From: JADJRG01 sp964474905
Lineage (GTDB): Bacteria > Myxococcota_A > Polyangia > Nannocystales > Nannocystaceae
Direction: 5' to 3'
Length of the DNA: 64,000 bases
Assembly: GCA_964474905.1 (NCBI GenBank)
Contig: CAYYUP010000027.1
Location: 9,097-73,096, forward strand
Positions 25,125-36,550 of the stretch are shown here, in pieces (position 1 is the first letter of the stretch; every line of letters starts with the position of its first letter). Below the pieces are notes generated by a model. That model was not told the DNA's origin, ran no database searches, and was given only the letters and a program-made list of their open reading frames with translations. Both the position numbers and the translations under genes were made by a program.

Positions 25125-26113
25125 GGCAGCCGCCGCAGCGGTCCTCGATCTTCGGCTGGGATCTGCAGGCGACCGATCACCACCGGGGGCTCCGCAGAGA
25201 AGGCGATTCTGTCGAGGAGCCCACGCATCGCGTCGGTTTCGCCGACCCCATCGCGAGCTTCGAGCTCCGCTGCGGCGGTTGCAGGATCATCGAGGGGCTG
25301 CAGCAGCACGGTCGCATCGAGTCCGCTACCCCGCCAACGCCGGAGGCTCAGGCGGACCACGCCGACGTTCGCGCTGAGATCCATATGGAGAAAGGGACCC
25401 TCGGCATAGAGGTCGAGGATGAGCTCGGGGTCGCCGACGATCGCCTTTTGCAGCTCGCCCTCGAGGGTCGACGCCGGCAGATCGCGAGCTGCGGTCAGCG
25501 GCCCAATACCGCTGCCCATTTCCAGGGTCGGGATGAACGCGACCGTCTCCTCGTCGAGAAAGAGGATCCTCCACGGAAAGGCACCCGTGGGCTCCCAGAG
25601 GGCATATCCTTCGATCTTGCTCTCTTCCATCTCGTACTCCGCGAGCGCAGCCTCGACCGCCGATCGCGGGGCCGCCAGCAGACGCAGCACATAGGTGCCG
25701 CGGGCGACGGCCGGTTGCATCGCCAGCAGCTCCGGCCGCAGCATCTCTTTTTTGCCCTCTTCGCCAAAGATGATCGAGAGGCCCTCGTCGACAAACTCGG
25801 CATCGCGCAACATGCGAGCGGCCCGAGGCGGGATCGCGTAGAGGGTCGTCAATGCATCGGCGTCGAGGTCGTGCACGCGTCCCACCCAGGTCGCACCGAC
25901 GGCCTCGGGATCCAACCACCGAAGCAGTTTGCCAGGGGCACCAACGGCGACCGCACCTGCAACCTCCGCACCGTCTTTGGGTGTCGCCGCTGACGCTGGA
26001 TCAGGTGCTTTTGCGACTGCAGATCCTGAGCCCGCAGAGTTGTCGTTTGCTCCGCAGCCGGGCCCTATCGCGAGGGCCAAGAAGAGAGCGCAGCTGCGAG
26101 AGATCAATCGCAC
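25121..26113 (-). CDS. lipoprotein of unknown function
   Basis: The 330-residue protein starts at GTG 26113 with signal MRLISRSCALFLALAIGPGC (Cys20) and an Ala/Ser/Gly linker. The domain from about residue 60 contains KLLRWLDPEAVGATWVGRVH, AIPPRAARMLRDAEF and RILFLDEETVAFIPTLEMG, and ends with PPVVIGRLQIPAEDRG. Its start overlaps the Nudix gene stop (26104-26106) and its end overlaps the next lipoprotein gene, so all are co-translated. I know no family for it. Confidence 0.65.
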   Translation of the reverse strand: MRLISRSCALFLALAIGPGCGANDNSAGSGSAVAKAPDPASAATPKDGAEVAGAVAVGAPGKLLRWLDPEAVGATWVGRVHDLDADALTTLYAIPPRAARMLRDAEFVDEGLSIIFGEEGKKEMLRPELLAMQPAVARGTYVLRLLAAPRSAVEAALAEYEMEESKIEGYALWEPTGAFPWRILFLDEETVAFIPTLEMGSGIGPLTAARDLPASTLEGELQKAIVGDPELILDLYAEGPFLHMDLSANVGVVRLSLRRWRGSGLDATVLLQPLDDPATAAAELEARDGVGETDAMRGLLDRIAFSAEPPVVIGRLQIPAEDRGPLRRLP

Positions 26114-26838
26114 GGGCGCCAGGCCTTTGCTTCGCGAACAAAACGACGGGGCAAGCCCTCGAGACGCGGACCCCCGGGGGTGCCTTCGCCGGGCAGCGAG
26201 GCGTAGCCAGGATCGTGCGGCATCACCACGTGCATGCGCTCATCCTCGTCGCCTGCGCTTCCGATCCACTTTGGCAGGATCGGCGGTCGTACAGTTTCGG
26301 GAGCCCACTCCAGGAGCGTCCTCCAGTTTGGATCCGCCAATCGCAGCAGCGTACAGAGAGTCGGCGGCGGCAGATCGATCGCGCCGCTCTGCCAGGCGCT
26401 CAGGTGCTCCGCGGCGGTTGCCCAGCGCCCTTCGTGGGTTTCATGGCCGTCCGCGGCCGCGTTCGAGGATTCCTCGGCGCTGACCTCTGCCAGGTAAAAT
26501 CGGGCGTAGAAGCGCCTGGGCTCGGCCGAGGGCGTGATCCAGGTATCAAACCAGTGCAGCGGACGATCGCCGAGGTCGATACCCGCCTCCTCCATGCATT
26601 CGCGGCGGGCTCCGGCGACAAACGCCTCGTCGCTTTCGGCTGCGCCGTCGCCCGGATCGACCTTGCCGCCCGGAAAGACCAGGGCGTCAGGCATGAAGGA
26701 TGAGCGAGCCGAACGTCGGACCATAAAGATCTCGGGGAAGGGCCCCAGGGCCTGCGGCCGGAGGACCACGACGGTCGCCGCGAGGCGCGTTTTTGCGCCA
26801 CTCGAAGGAGGGTCTTGTGTCGAATTTCGGGGTGCCAT
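26104..26838 (-). CDS. Nudix hydrolase
   Basis: The 244-residue protein contains a Nudix box with the insertion seen in NUDT7/NUDT19-like enzymes: FPGGKVDPGD, then AAESDEAFVAGA, then RRECMEEAGI. The REx(2)EE glutamates are the metal ligands for hydrolysis of nucleoside-diphosphate-linked substrates, possibly CoA or its esters. The frame continues upstream to 26883, but ATG 26838 (MAPRNSTQD) gives less overlap with the divergent region and is preferred. It is the first gene of a coupled set with two lipoproteins and a DUF4863 protein. The substrate is not predictable. Confidence 0.85.
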   Translation of the reverse strand: MAPRNSTQDPPSSGAKTRLAATVVVLRPQALGPFPEIFMVRRSARSSFMPDALVFPGGKVDPGDGAAESDEAFVAGARRECMEEAGIDLGDRPLHWFDTWITPSAEPRRFYARFYLAEVSAEESSNAAADGHETHEGRWATAAEHLSAWQSGAIDLPPPTLCTLLRLADPNWRTLLEWAPETVRPPILPKWIGSAGDEDERMHVVMPHDPGYASLPGEGTPGGPRLEGLPRRFVREAKAWRPCD

Positions 26839-26993
26839 GTCGAGCGCCGCCAAGGGTAGCGGATGCCGGGCGTCGACGCGCAAGTACCTCGCCTGTGGGC
26901 CCCACGCTGCCGCGACGAAGCACCGACGCTCTTTCGAATGCAGCGCCCCTCTTTTCTGTTATCGCTGTCGTAGCGGTTCGGACCGCGGTCCAT

Positions 26994-29297
<2,304 letters not shown>

Positions 29298-29312
29298 ACG
29301 AGCGATCAGCCA

Positions 29313-30290
29313 ATGAGCCGCGGACGCATTCCTCCAGTCAAAGACACCTACTCAACCCACGATGTCGCCAAGATCTGCTGCGTCACGCCGACAACCGTGA
29401 TCCGGTGGATCGAGGACGGGCTGATCCCCGCATTTAAAACGGTTGGAGGTCACCGTCGAGTCCGCCGCGAAGATCTCGAAAAGGTCTGCAGCGAGCGGGG
29501 GATCCCCTTCAACGTGCAGACCGGCGATGAGACCGGCAGGATCCTCGTGGTTGATGACGAGCCGGTGGTGCTCGACCTGGTCCGCGATGTCGTCAAGGAC
29601 ATCACCCATACCTTTGAGGTCGAGGTCGCCCGCGATGCCTTCGACGCCGGCCGTCTGGTCGCGCTCTTCCGACCGCAGCTCATCTTCCTCGATCTGATGA
29701 TGCCCGGGGTCGACGGCTTCGAGGTTTGCAACCGCCTCAAACGCAACTCTGCGACCGCACACACCGAGATCGTCGGCATCACCGGGTACTACACCGAGGC
29801 CAACACCGAGCGGATCCTGAGCGCCGGTGCGATCGCCTGTCTGCGCAAGCCGCTCGACGTCACTCTCGTCCGGCGTCGGGTGATCGAGTCCTTCCGTCTC
29901 AGCGAAGAGCCCGCCTGTCGTCTCGATGCGCCTGTCGACAATGCGAAGGTTCTGCTGATCACCCAAAATGCTGATTTCCGGGCCAAGGTCCAGGAGGAAC
30001 TCAGCGGCGCTGCGGCCAAGGTGCTCACTGCCCAGACCGCAGGCGATGCCCTCCTGGTTGCCCAAGCGGCGCCTCCCGCCTACGTGATCCTCAGCCTCAG
30101 CATGCCCGGGATCAACGAAACCGGGCTCATCCAAAAGCTGCTCGGCAAGCCGTCCAAATCGCCGACGATCATCGCTGTGCACGACGATCCCAGCGACGCA
30201 ATGCGCGAAGCGGTGCAGGCCGCAGGCGTGCGCATGTGCCTGCCGACCAAAGCGGTCATCGGTAACGTGCGCGGACTCTTGGGCATCTAG
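29313..30290 (+). CDS. response regulator: excisionase-type HTH, receiver and pseudo-receiver
   Basis: The 325-residue protein has an N-terminal MerR/excisionase-type winged HTH (YSTHDVAKICCVTPTTVIRW...GLIPAFKTVGGHRRV, residues about 13-60). A complete receiver follows (residues about 76-195): Asp81-Asp82, phospho-Asp127 in FLDLMMPG, Thr157 and Lys179 in RKP. Residues about 210-325 form a second receiver-like domain (KVLLITQNADFRAKVQEELS) in which Ser261 in ILSLSMPG replaces the phospho-Asp. The HTH-first order differs from most response regulators. The gene follows the histidine kinase gene closely and the two surely form a pair. The target genes are not visible. Confidence 0.88.
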   Translation: MSRGRIPPVKDTYSTHDVAKICCVTPTTVIRWIEDGLIPAFKTVGGHRRVRREDLEKVCSERGIPFNVQTGDETGRILVVDDEPVVLDLVRDVVKDITHTFEVEVARDAFDAGRLVALFRPQLIFLDLMMPGVDGFEVCNRLKRNSATAHTEIVGITGYYTEANTERILSAGAIACLRKPLDVTLVRRRVIESFRLSEEPACRLDAPVDNAKVLLITQNADFRAKVQEELSGAAAKVLTAQTAGDALLVAQAAPPAYVILSLSMPGINETGLIQKLLGKPSKSPTIIAVHDDPSDAMREAVQAAGVRMCLPTKAVIGNVRGLLGI

Positions 30291-30451
30291 GAGCGCCGTC
30301 GCGCGACCGGGGGCGGGGTCCCTCGCACTCTGTTCGGCATGCCGAGCATTGGGGGCACGACACCGCATTCGGTCGCGTAGCCCCGCGAATTCCCCCACGG
30401 TTACTGGGAACCAGCCAACACCGCCCGCGGTCGGCCGCTACCATATCTGTG

Positions 30452-32605
30452 ATGGTGGCTTACTTCGCGCGTATCCAGCCCAGGATTGGCACCCTGCTCT
30501 TTGGTGCATCTCTCGTCACGCTGGGCTGTGCCGGTGGAGGAGAGGACACCGAGTCAGCGACCGAGACCTCGCCGACAAGCACGTCGGCCTCCGCGACGGA
30601 GGGCACCGATAGCGGCGAGACCGACTCGGACAGCGGCGAGACCGACACCGAAACCGGAGGCGAAGACGCCAACGATCCCGGACGTGTCACCCTGCACCGC
30701 CTCAATACGACCGAATACAACAACACGGTCCGCGATCTTTTATGGACCGAACAGACCCCCGCCGATGATTTTGCCGCCGACGATGTCAGCTTAGGTTTTG
30801 ACAACATCGCCGATGTGTTGACGCTCTCCCCACTGCAGGCCGAACTCTACGAGCGCGCGGCGGAGTCCCTGATCGAGGAGGCGATGACGGTCGCGATCGT
30901 CGATCCAATGACCTGGAAACGCGAGGCTGAGGGCATGGAGGTCACCGCCTCGGTCGGTGCAGCCAACGGTGAATTCTGGAACCTCTGGTCAGAGGGCGAC
31001 CTCGCCACCACGATCAAGGTCGAGGCCGAGGGCGACTACCTCTTCCGGGTTCGGGGCTACGGGCAGCAAGCCGGCGATGCGCTTCCACATATGGTGCTTA
31101 CGGTCGACGGGGCAATGGTCGCCGAGTTCGATGTCGAGGCGATCAATACCAGCCCGGCGATCTTTGAGATCGAGGTGCCGCTGACCGCCAGCAGCCACAC
31201 CTTCGCCGCCGGCTTCACCAACGATTTTTTCGATCCCGACATGATGTTGGACCGCAACCTTTACATCGATTGGCTCGAGGTCAGCGGTCCGCAGGGGCTC
31301 GAAGGCGATCCCAACGCCCAGCGGGAGCGCATCTTCGTCTGCGATCCGCAGGTCGATGGGGAGGTCGCCTGCGGTCGAACGATCCTCGCGGCCTTTGGCC
31401 GTCGCGCCTACCGTCGGCCCCTCACCGAGGCCGAGATCGATCGCCTGATGCTCCTGATCGACGAGGCCAAGGGCGCTGGCGGAAGTTTTGATGATGGGCT
31501 CAAGCTGGCACTGCGGGCCATCCTCGTCTCGCCGCATTTTATCTTTAGGGTCGAGATCGATCCCGATCCAAAGTCGCTGACGCCCCACCCGCTAAGTGAT
31601 TTTGAGTTCGCGACTCGCCTCTCCTACTTCCTCTGGAGCACGATGCCCGACGACGAGCTGCTCGCGCTCGCGACCGCTGGTGAACTCAGTGATCCGAAGG
31701 TGGTCGAGGAGCAGGTCATGCGCATGATCGAGGATCCAAAGGCGCGGGCGCTGGTCGATAATTTTGCCGGTCAGTGGTTCCTGATCCGAGGGGTCAACAA
31801 TGCCTTCCACGACGAGCAGGTCTTCCCGGCCTGGAGCCCTGAGCTGCGCACGGCGATGCTCGGCGAGATGCAAAACTTCACGGCGACCTTCTTCGAGAGC
31901 GATCGCAGCATGCTCGAGCTGCTCACCTCCAAGGAGACCTACGTCAACGAAATCCTCGCCGCCCACTACAAGATCGATGGCGTTGTCGGCGAGGACTTTG
32001 TCCCCGTGGATCTCACTGGCACCAAGCGCCAGGGCATCCTCACCCAGGCCGGGCTACTCAGCATCCTCGCCCATGCCGATCACACCTCGGTGGTCAAGCG
32101 CGGCAAGTTCCTGATGGAGAACATCCTCTGCATGTCACCGCCGCCGCCTCCAGCGGACCTCGACATCCCCGATCTCGAGCCGCCGGAGCCCGGTGCCACG
32201 CAGCGCGAGGTCCTCGAGAAGCACCGCGAAGATCCGATCTGCGCCGGCTGCCACAACCTCATGGATCCGCTGGGTTTTGGGCTCGAGCATTACGACGCGA
32301 TCGGCACCTACCGCGAACTCGATAACGGCCAGCCCGTCGACGCCAGCGGCACCATTCCCTCGGGCGGCGCCTTCCTCAACGGCCTCGAAATGTCAAACCT
32401 GCTCAGCCAAGAGCAGGACTTTGTCGCCTGCATGGTCCGCAAGACCTTCATCTACAGCCTCGGGCGCAGCGTCACCCTGGGCGACATTCCCTACCTCGAC
32501 GAGGTCATCATCGACTTCGAGCTCGGCGACCATCGATTCGCCGACCTCGTGGTCTCGCTCGCTACCAGCGACGTCTTCAGAATGCGTCGCGGAGAGCCAG
32601 ACTAG
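30452..32605 (+). CDS. DUF1592 family lipoprotein with one CXXCH (PSD1/2/3/4/5 type)
   Basis: The approximately 717-residue protein has a lipobox (LVTLGC, Cys26) and a Ser/Thr/Glu/Asp linker (ETDSDSGETDTETGG). The known order of planctomycete/myxobacterial domains follows: DUF1587 (VTLHRLNTTEYNNTVRDLL), a carbohydrate-binding-like insert (DYLFRVRGYG), DUF1595 (CGRTILAAFGRRAYRRPLT), DUF1592 (ILVSPHFIFRVE...ATRLSYFLWSTMPDDELL), DUF1588 (RQGILTQAGLLS... with haem site CAGCH) and DUF1585 (RKTFIYSLGRSV). The last two thirds are typical of cytochrome-like PSCyt proteins of unknown reaction. A GTG at 30449 is the codon before the ATG. It lies 36 bases before a DUF1552 gene, its usual partner. Confidence 0.9.
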   Translation: MVAYFARIQPRIGTLLFGASLVTLGCAGGGEDTESATETSPTSTSASATEGTDSGETDSDSGETDTETGGEDANDPGRVTLHRLNTTEYNNTVRDLLWTEQTPADDFAADDVSLGFDNIADVLTLSPLQAELYERAAESLIEEAMTVAIVDPMTWKREAEGMEVTASVGAANGEFWNLWSEGDLATTIKVEAEGDYLFRVRGYGQQAGDALPHMVLTVDGAMVAEFDVEAINTSPAIFEIEVPLTASSHTFAAGFTNDFFDPDMMLDRNLYIDWLEVSGPQGLEGDPNAQRERIFVCDPQVDGEVACGRTILAAFGRRAYRRPLTEAEIDRLMLLIDEAKGAGGSFDDGLKLALRAILVSPHFIFRVEIDPDPKSLTPHPLSDFEFATRLSYFLWSTMPDDELLALATAGELSDPKVVEEQVMRMIEDPKARALVDNFAGQWFLIRGVNNAFHDEQVFPAWSPELRTAMLGEMQNFTATFFESDRSMLELLTSKETYVNEILAAHYKIDGVVGEDFVPVDLTGTKRQGILTQAGLLSILAHADHTSVVKRGKFLMENILCMSPPPPPADLDIPDLEPPEPGATQREVLEKHREDPICAGCHNLMDPLGFGLEHYDAIGTYRELDNGQPVDASGTIPSGGAFLNGLEMSNLLSQEQDFVACMVRKTFIYSLGRSVTLGDIPYLDEVIIDFELGDHRFADLVVSLATSDVFRMRRGEPD

Positions 32606-32641
32606 CCCCCGACTCGCCCCCGCACGCCCGGAGATCAAACG

Positions 32642-33973
32642 ATGCCACGCCCCTTCAGACTCTCCCGCCGCGCCATGCTAGGTGGTGCAGGTGCCCTGCT
32701 CGCGCTGCCCTGGCTAGAGGCGATGTCGCCGGTCGGCCGCAATGCTCGCGCCGCCGATGAGGTCGCCCTGCGCTTCCTCGCCTGGTACGTGCCAAACGGC
32801 ATGCACATGCAGTCGTGGACGCCGCAGATGATCGGTGCCAATTACGATTTGCCCCTCATTCTCGAGCCCCTCGCGCCCGTGCAAGCGGATGTCTCGGTGC
32901 TCTCGGGGCTCGCAAACCTGCCCGCAAAGCCAGATGGTCCAGGCGATCATGCTGGCGGCACTTCGGCCTTCTTGACCGCGACCCACGTCAAGAAGTCCGA
33001 GTCCGACATCCTCAACAACATCTCGATGGACCAGGTCCTCGCCAACGTGATCGGCGACAAGACCCCGCACGCCTCCCTGCAGCTCGGCATCGAAGGCGGC
33101 GGAAACATCGGCAACTGCGATTCTGGCTACTCGTGCGCGTATACGCGCAACATCTCATGGTCCGGACCGAAGACGCCGATGCCCAAGCTGACGGCGCCAC
33201 AGGTGGTCTTTGACCTGCTCTTCGCCGGCTTTGATCCAGAGGCCACGGCGGAGGAGCTAGAAGCTCGACGGACTCAGCGGTTGAGCGTACTCGACTACGC
33301 CCTCGACGACATCAACGTACTCAAGGCCAAGCTCGGCAAGTCCGACCAGGCCAAGCTCGACCAGTACCTCACGGGTGTCAACGATCTCGAGCAGCGGATC
33401 AACGACGAGGCGATTGCCCCTGTCTGCGCCCTGCCCCCCAACTGGAACGGCAGCTACGACAATTTCCCAGAGCAGCTCGATCTGATGATCGACATCATGA
33501 TCCTGGCGATGCAATGCGACATGAGCCGGGTGATCACCTTCATGTACCAGAACGCCGGGGCCTACCGGGACTACGCGTTCATCGGTGCCCCGGGCTCTCA
33601 TCACGAGACCTCTCATCACATGAAGCTGCAGTCCAACTACGACAAACTCGAGATCATCGATCAGTGGGAGGTACTCCAGTTCACCAAGCTGATCCAGCGC
33701 ATGAAAGACACCCCAGATACCGAGGACAGCTCGCTGCTCGACAACTCGCTGGTATTTTTCTCCTCCGAGATTTCGGATGGCAACGCCCACAACCACAACA
33801 ACCTGCCGGTATTGCTAGCGGGTGGCGCAGGCGGTGCGATCCAACCGGGGCGTCACCTGGTCTTTCCCGAAGAGCCGCCGATCGCCAACCTCTTCACGAC
33901 GATCATCAATACCTTCGGCATCGCCAACGACAGCTTCGGTGACGATGGCACCGGTCCTCTCTCGCTTGCCTGA
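32642..33973 (+). CDS. DUF1552 family protein with Tat signal
   Basis: The 443-residue protein begins MPRPFRLSRRAMLGGAGALL, a twin-arginine signal, so it is exported folded. It contains DUF1552 landmarks: FLAWYVPNGMHM near the N-terminus, VSVLSGLANLP, the GDHAGG motif, SMDQVLANVIGD, and late NSLVFFSSEISDGNAHNHNN. DUF1552 proteins resemble DUF1501/sulfatase-like hydrolases and are nearly always encoded next to DUF1592 proteins, as here. The biochemical role is unknown. Confidence 0.9.
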   Translation: MPRPFRLSRRAMLGGAGALLALPWLEAMSPVGRNARAADEVALRFLAWYVPNGMHMQSWTPQMIGANYDLPLILEPLAPVQADVSVLSGLANLPAKPDGPGDHAGGTSAFLTATHVKKSESDILNNISMDQVLANVIGDKTPHASLQLGIEGGGNIGNCDSGYSCAYTRNISWSGPKTPMPKLTAPQVVFDLLFAGFDPEATAEELEARRTQRLSVLDYALDDINVLKAKLGKSDQAKLDQYLTGVNDLEQRINDEAIAPVCALPPNWNGSYDNFPEQLDLMIDIMILAMQCDMSRVITFMYQNAGAYRDYAFIGAPGSHHETSHHMKLQSNYDKLEIIDQWEVLQFTKLIQRMKDTPDTEDSSLLDNSLVFFSSEISDGNAHNHNNLPVLLAGGAGGAIQPGRHLVFPEEPPIANLFTTIINTFGIANDSFGDDGTGPLSLA

Positions 33974-34002
33974 TCTTCAAAAAACCCAACAGTGACCAAA
34001 TA

Positions 34003-34022
34003 ACGGCGTTTAATCCCGCCGT
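34003..34022. terminator. weak hairpin between convergent genes
   Basis: A 6-bp stem (ACGGCG with CGCCGT, eight-base loop) lies between the DUF1552 gene and the convergent substrate-binding lipoprotein gene. There is no good T-run on either side, so termination here is doubtful. Confidence 0.3.
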
Positions 34023-34035
34023 CAGAGGTCCCGTC

Positions 34036-35643
34036 TTAGAGAGGCACCCAGGTTCCATTGACGGCGGGGATCGGGTTTAGGATGTACACCCGGCCCGGCG
34101 AAAGCGCGGCGATGTCGGGTTCTCCTGACTTTGGGGCCAGGTCCCAGCCGACGATATTTGTCCGCACTTCGCCGGTTGAAAGATCGAAATCGAGTTCGCC
34201 GCTGACGCCTTGAAGATCGACGTTTATACCGTTCGCGAGCGTATCGACAGTGGTCTTGATGAAGCCGAGATCCGAACCACCAAAGGAGATTTCGGTCCCG
34301 CCTTTATCGACCAAGCGAGCGATGCCGTCGGCAATGCGCGCCCCGGTGATCTCGGCATTGCCAGCCGTCGCCATCGCAAACATCACCACCAATGCCGCGT
34401 CGTAGCTCAGCGACGAGGTGGTCAGCGCTTCTTCGTCGTCAAAGCGAATCTTGTAACGCACGTTGTAGGCATTGAAGTTTTCGGGATCCTGGATGATCGG
34501 CGCGGTGCCCTCGACGAGCGTCATCAGCAGCTTTCGCAGCGCCGAGCTGTCGATTTGGTTGACCGAGTCCTCCATCACGGCGACCCCGCCGTGCGAGAGA
34601 ATAAAGCGCGGAAGCGGCTCCTCGGGGGTCAGCTCGCCCCAGATCTTGACGTAGGCGCCGAGCAGCTGGGCCACCTCGCTGGTGCCGAGCAGGAGGATGG
34701 TGTCGGGCTTCGCCTCAAATGCACCCGAGATCACGAGCCCGTATGCACTTAGCAAGTCGGCCTGGCTCGTGAAGGAGGTCGGGTCATCGTAAGCGATTAC
34801 CTTGACCACAGTGCCGCCCTCAAGCACGGGAACAATGCCGTCGACGAGTCCATTGCCGTAGGCGTCATCCTTGACCAGAACAACGACGTTGGCTGGCTTT
34901 GGATCGAGATCGAGGAGAATTCGATCGGCGATCGCCGAAGACTGATAGACATCGCTTGGGATCGTCCGCCAGACCAAATTTTTGTCGTCGAGGTTGGAGA
35001 TCGTGCTGTTGGATGCAGTCGGCGAGATCAACAGCGTCCCGGCTGGAACCGTAATTTTGTCGGCGATCTGCAGGACTTGTCCGCTGAAGATCGGACCGAT
35101 GATCGCGGGAGCGCCGACATCGACGGCGAGGTGCCTGGCCGCCCTCTCGGCGTCGTCGATGAGACCCTTATCGTCACAGGCGATCCAGGCGACCTTGCGT
35201 CCGCCGGGCAGGACCGTTGTTTTGTTGAAGTCGTCGATCGCCAGCTCGATGGCGTTTTGCAGGGGCACCGTGATCGCGTCGTAGGGCTCTGACACCGGGA
35301 TCAGCGAGCCTATAAAGACGACCTTGTCGCGAACGACGCCCTTTGGCCAGACGACGCGTGTGCACTCGTCGGTCAGCGCAGAGATGCAGACGCCCTGGCT
35401 GCCGCAGAGAAAGTCGCTACCAAAGGCCATCGCGCAGATCTGATGCGAGTCGCAGGTCGGAAACTCCTGGGTACCGATGCAGACATTGTCCTCACAGGTG
35501 AGAGGCTCGCCTGTGCCCTCACAATCTGCGGAGGTCCGGCACTCCTGGAAGTCGACGATGAACGAGCAAGCTGTGCCGAGCACGACCCCCAGGCCAAGCC
35601 CGAAGATCCCTGACACAATGCGTGCGAAGTTAGGTTGAGTCAT
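34036..35643 (-). CDS. Leu/Ile/Val-binding-like periplasmic lipoprotein
   Basis: The 535-residue protein has a lipoprotein signal ending LGTAC. A Cys-rich segment (about residues 30-95, with ECRTSADCEG, CEDNVCIG, CDSHQICAMA, CGSQGVCIS) is followed by a type I periplasmic binding fold: FIGSLIPVSEPYDAIT, LQNAIELAIDDFNK, WIACDDKGLIDDAERAARHL, APAIIGPIFSGQVLQIA and NVVVLVKDDAYGNG. This matches ABC-transporter substrate-binding (Leu/Ile/Val) receptors, but no permease or ATPase gene is nearby, so it may be a stand-alone sensor. AAGGAA precedes ATG 35643. It follows the TPR and kinase genes on the same strand. Confidence 0.82.
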   Translation of the reverse strand: MTQPNFARIVSGIFGLGLGVVLGTACSFIVDFQECRTSADCEGTGEPLTCEDNVCIGTQEFPTCDSHQICAMAFGSDFLCGSQGVCISALTDECTRVVWPKGVVRDKVVFIGSLIPVSEPYDAITVPLQNAIELAIDDFNKTTVLPGGRKVAWIACDDKGLIDDAERAARHLAVDVGAPAIIGPIFSGQVLQIADKITVPAGTLLISPTASNSTISNLDDKNLVWRTIPSDVYQSSAIADRILLDLDPKPANVVVLVKDDAYGNGLVDGIVPVLEGGTVVKVIAYDDPTSFTSQADLLSAYGLVISGAFEAKPDTILLLGTSEVAQLLGAYVKIWGELTPEEPLPRFILSHGGVAVMEDSVNQIDSSALRKLLMTLVEGTAPIIQDPENFNAYNVRYKIRFDDEEALTTSSLSYDAALVVMFAMATAGNAEITGARIADGIARLVDKGGTEISFGGSDLGFIKTTVDTLANGINVDLQGVSGELDFDLSTGEVRTNIVGWDLAPKSGEPDIAALSPGRVYILNPIPAVNGTWVPL

Positions 35644-35659
35644 CGGGGTTCCTTAGGCG

Positions 35660-36550
35660 TTAAAAGCGGCCGGAGAGTGCCATGCCGACGTGCTTGTGGC
35701 CGACGAGCGGTGCGACGCTGCGTCGACGCGCGATCGCCTCAGCCTTTGCAGCCCTGCTCCCGCGGAGCGAGCCCAGGACGAGCGCCAGACCGGTCAGCGC
35801 CAGCGCCCCTCCGGTGATAAAGAGAGCGTCGGCGAACTTGGTATTTTTCTCTCCGCTGTCGATTAGATCGTGCCGTGGATCAAAACCGTCGGTATCTCCG
35901 AGCGCCTTCGACTGCGAGAGCGCGAGCCCGCCGAAGGCACCTCCACCGATGAGCGCCGCAGCACCGACCCCGAGGAGTGTATAACCGGCGATTCGCAGGC
36001 CCCTGCCCTTTTTGGGGGCCCGTTTGTCCGCCTCTGGATCTGTGACCTCGGGCGGAGCCGGGAGCTCGGATTCGGGTTCGGGTTCGGGCTCGGGTTCGGC
36101 GGTCTCAGGCTCGCTAATCCGCGTCGTCTCGGCGATCAGCGCCCGCAGGATCTGGAGGCGATCGAGAGCCAGACCACGGGATTCGAGATCGACGCCGCGC
36201 TCCTGGATGAAGCGCTCGTAGTAGGTGACCGACTCCTCGAGCTCGCCCGCCTCTTCGTAGACCCGGCCGATATTAAAAAGGTAGTTCGGGTTTGGATCGA
36301 CCGCGTAGGCGCGTTTAAAATAGTCGACGGCGCCCTCGTAATCCTTGGCCTGGAAGCGATCGATCGCCTGCTGCCGGAGCGCCTCGAGGCTCTCGGATTC
36401 TTCGGTATCGGGCCCTGGGGCGCCTGCATTCGCCGGTTCCGATTCCTCGGTCACGGGCGCAGCAACGGCTTCCTGTGGCCTTAGCGAGGCGGTACAGAGC
36501 GCCAGGGCCGCGAAGAGGGATGGAATACTGGATCGGGCTTGCCTGCTCAC
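35660..36550 (-). CDS. TPR protein with C-terminal membrane segments
   Basis: The 296-residue protein starts at GTG 36550, whose first base is the last base of the upstream kinase stop. It has an N-terminal signal-like helix (SIPSLFAALALCTASLRP), then TPR motifs (AIDRFQAKDYEGAVDYFKRA, NYLFNIGRVYEEAGELEESV, YERFIQERG). A Glu/Pro repeat (EPEPEPEPE), a helix pair (IAGYTLLGVGAAALIGGGAF; ALFITGGALALTGLALVLGS) and a basic tail follow. Such TPR/two-TM proteins are common next to kinases in myxobacteria. It probably scaffolds an envelope complex; no enzyme motif is seen. Confidence 0.78.
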   Translation of the reverse strand: MSRQARSSIPSLFAALALCTASLRPQEAVAAPVTEESEPANAGAPGPDTEESESLEALRQQAIDRFQAKDYEGAVDYFKRAYAVDPNPNYLFNIGRVYEEAGELEESVTYYERFIQERGVDLESRGLALDRLQILRALIAETTRISEPETAEPEPEPEPESELPAPPEVTDPEADKRAPKKGRGLRIAGYTLLGVGAAALIGGGAFGGLALSQSKALGDTDGFDPRHDLIDSGEKNTKFADALFITGGALALTGLALVLGSLRGSRAAKAEAIARRRSVAPLVGHKHVGMALSGRF

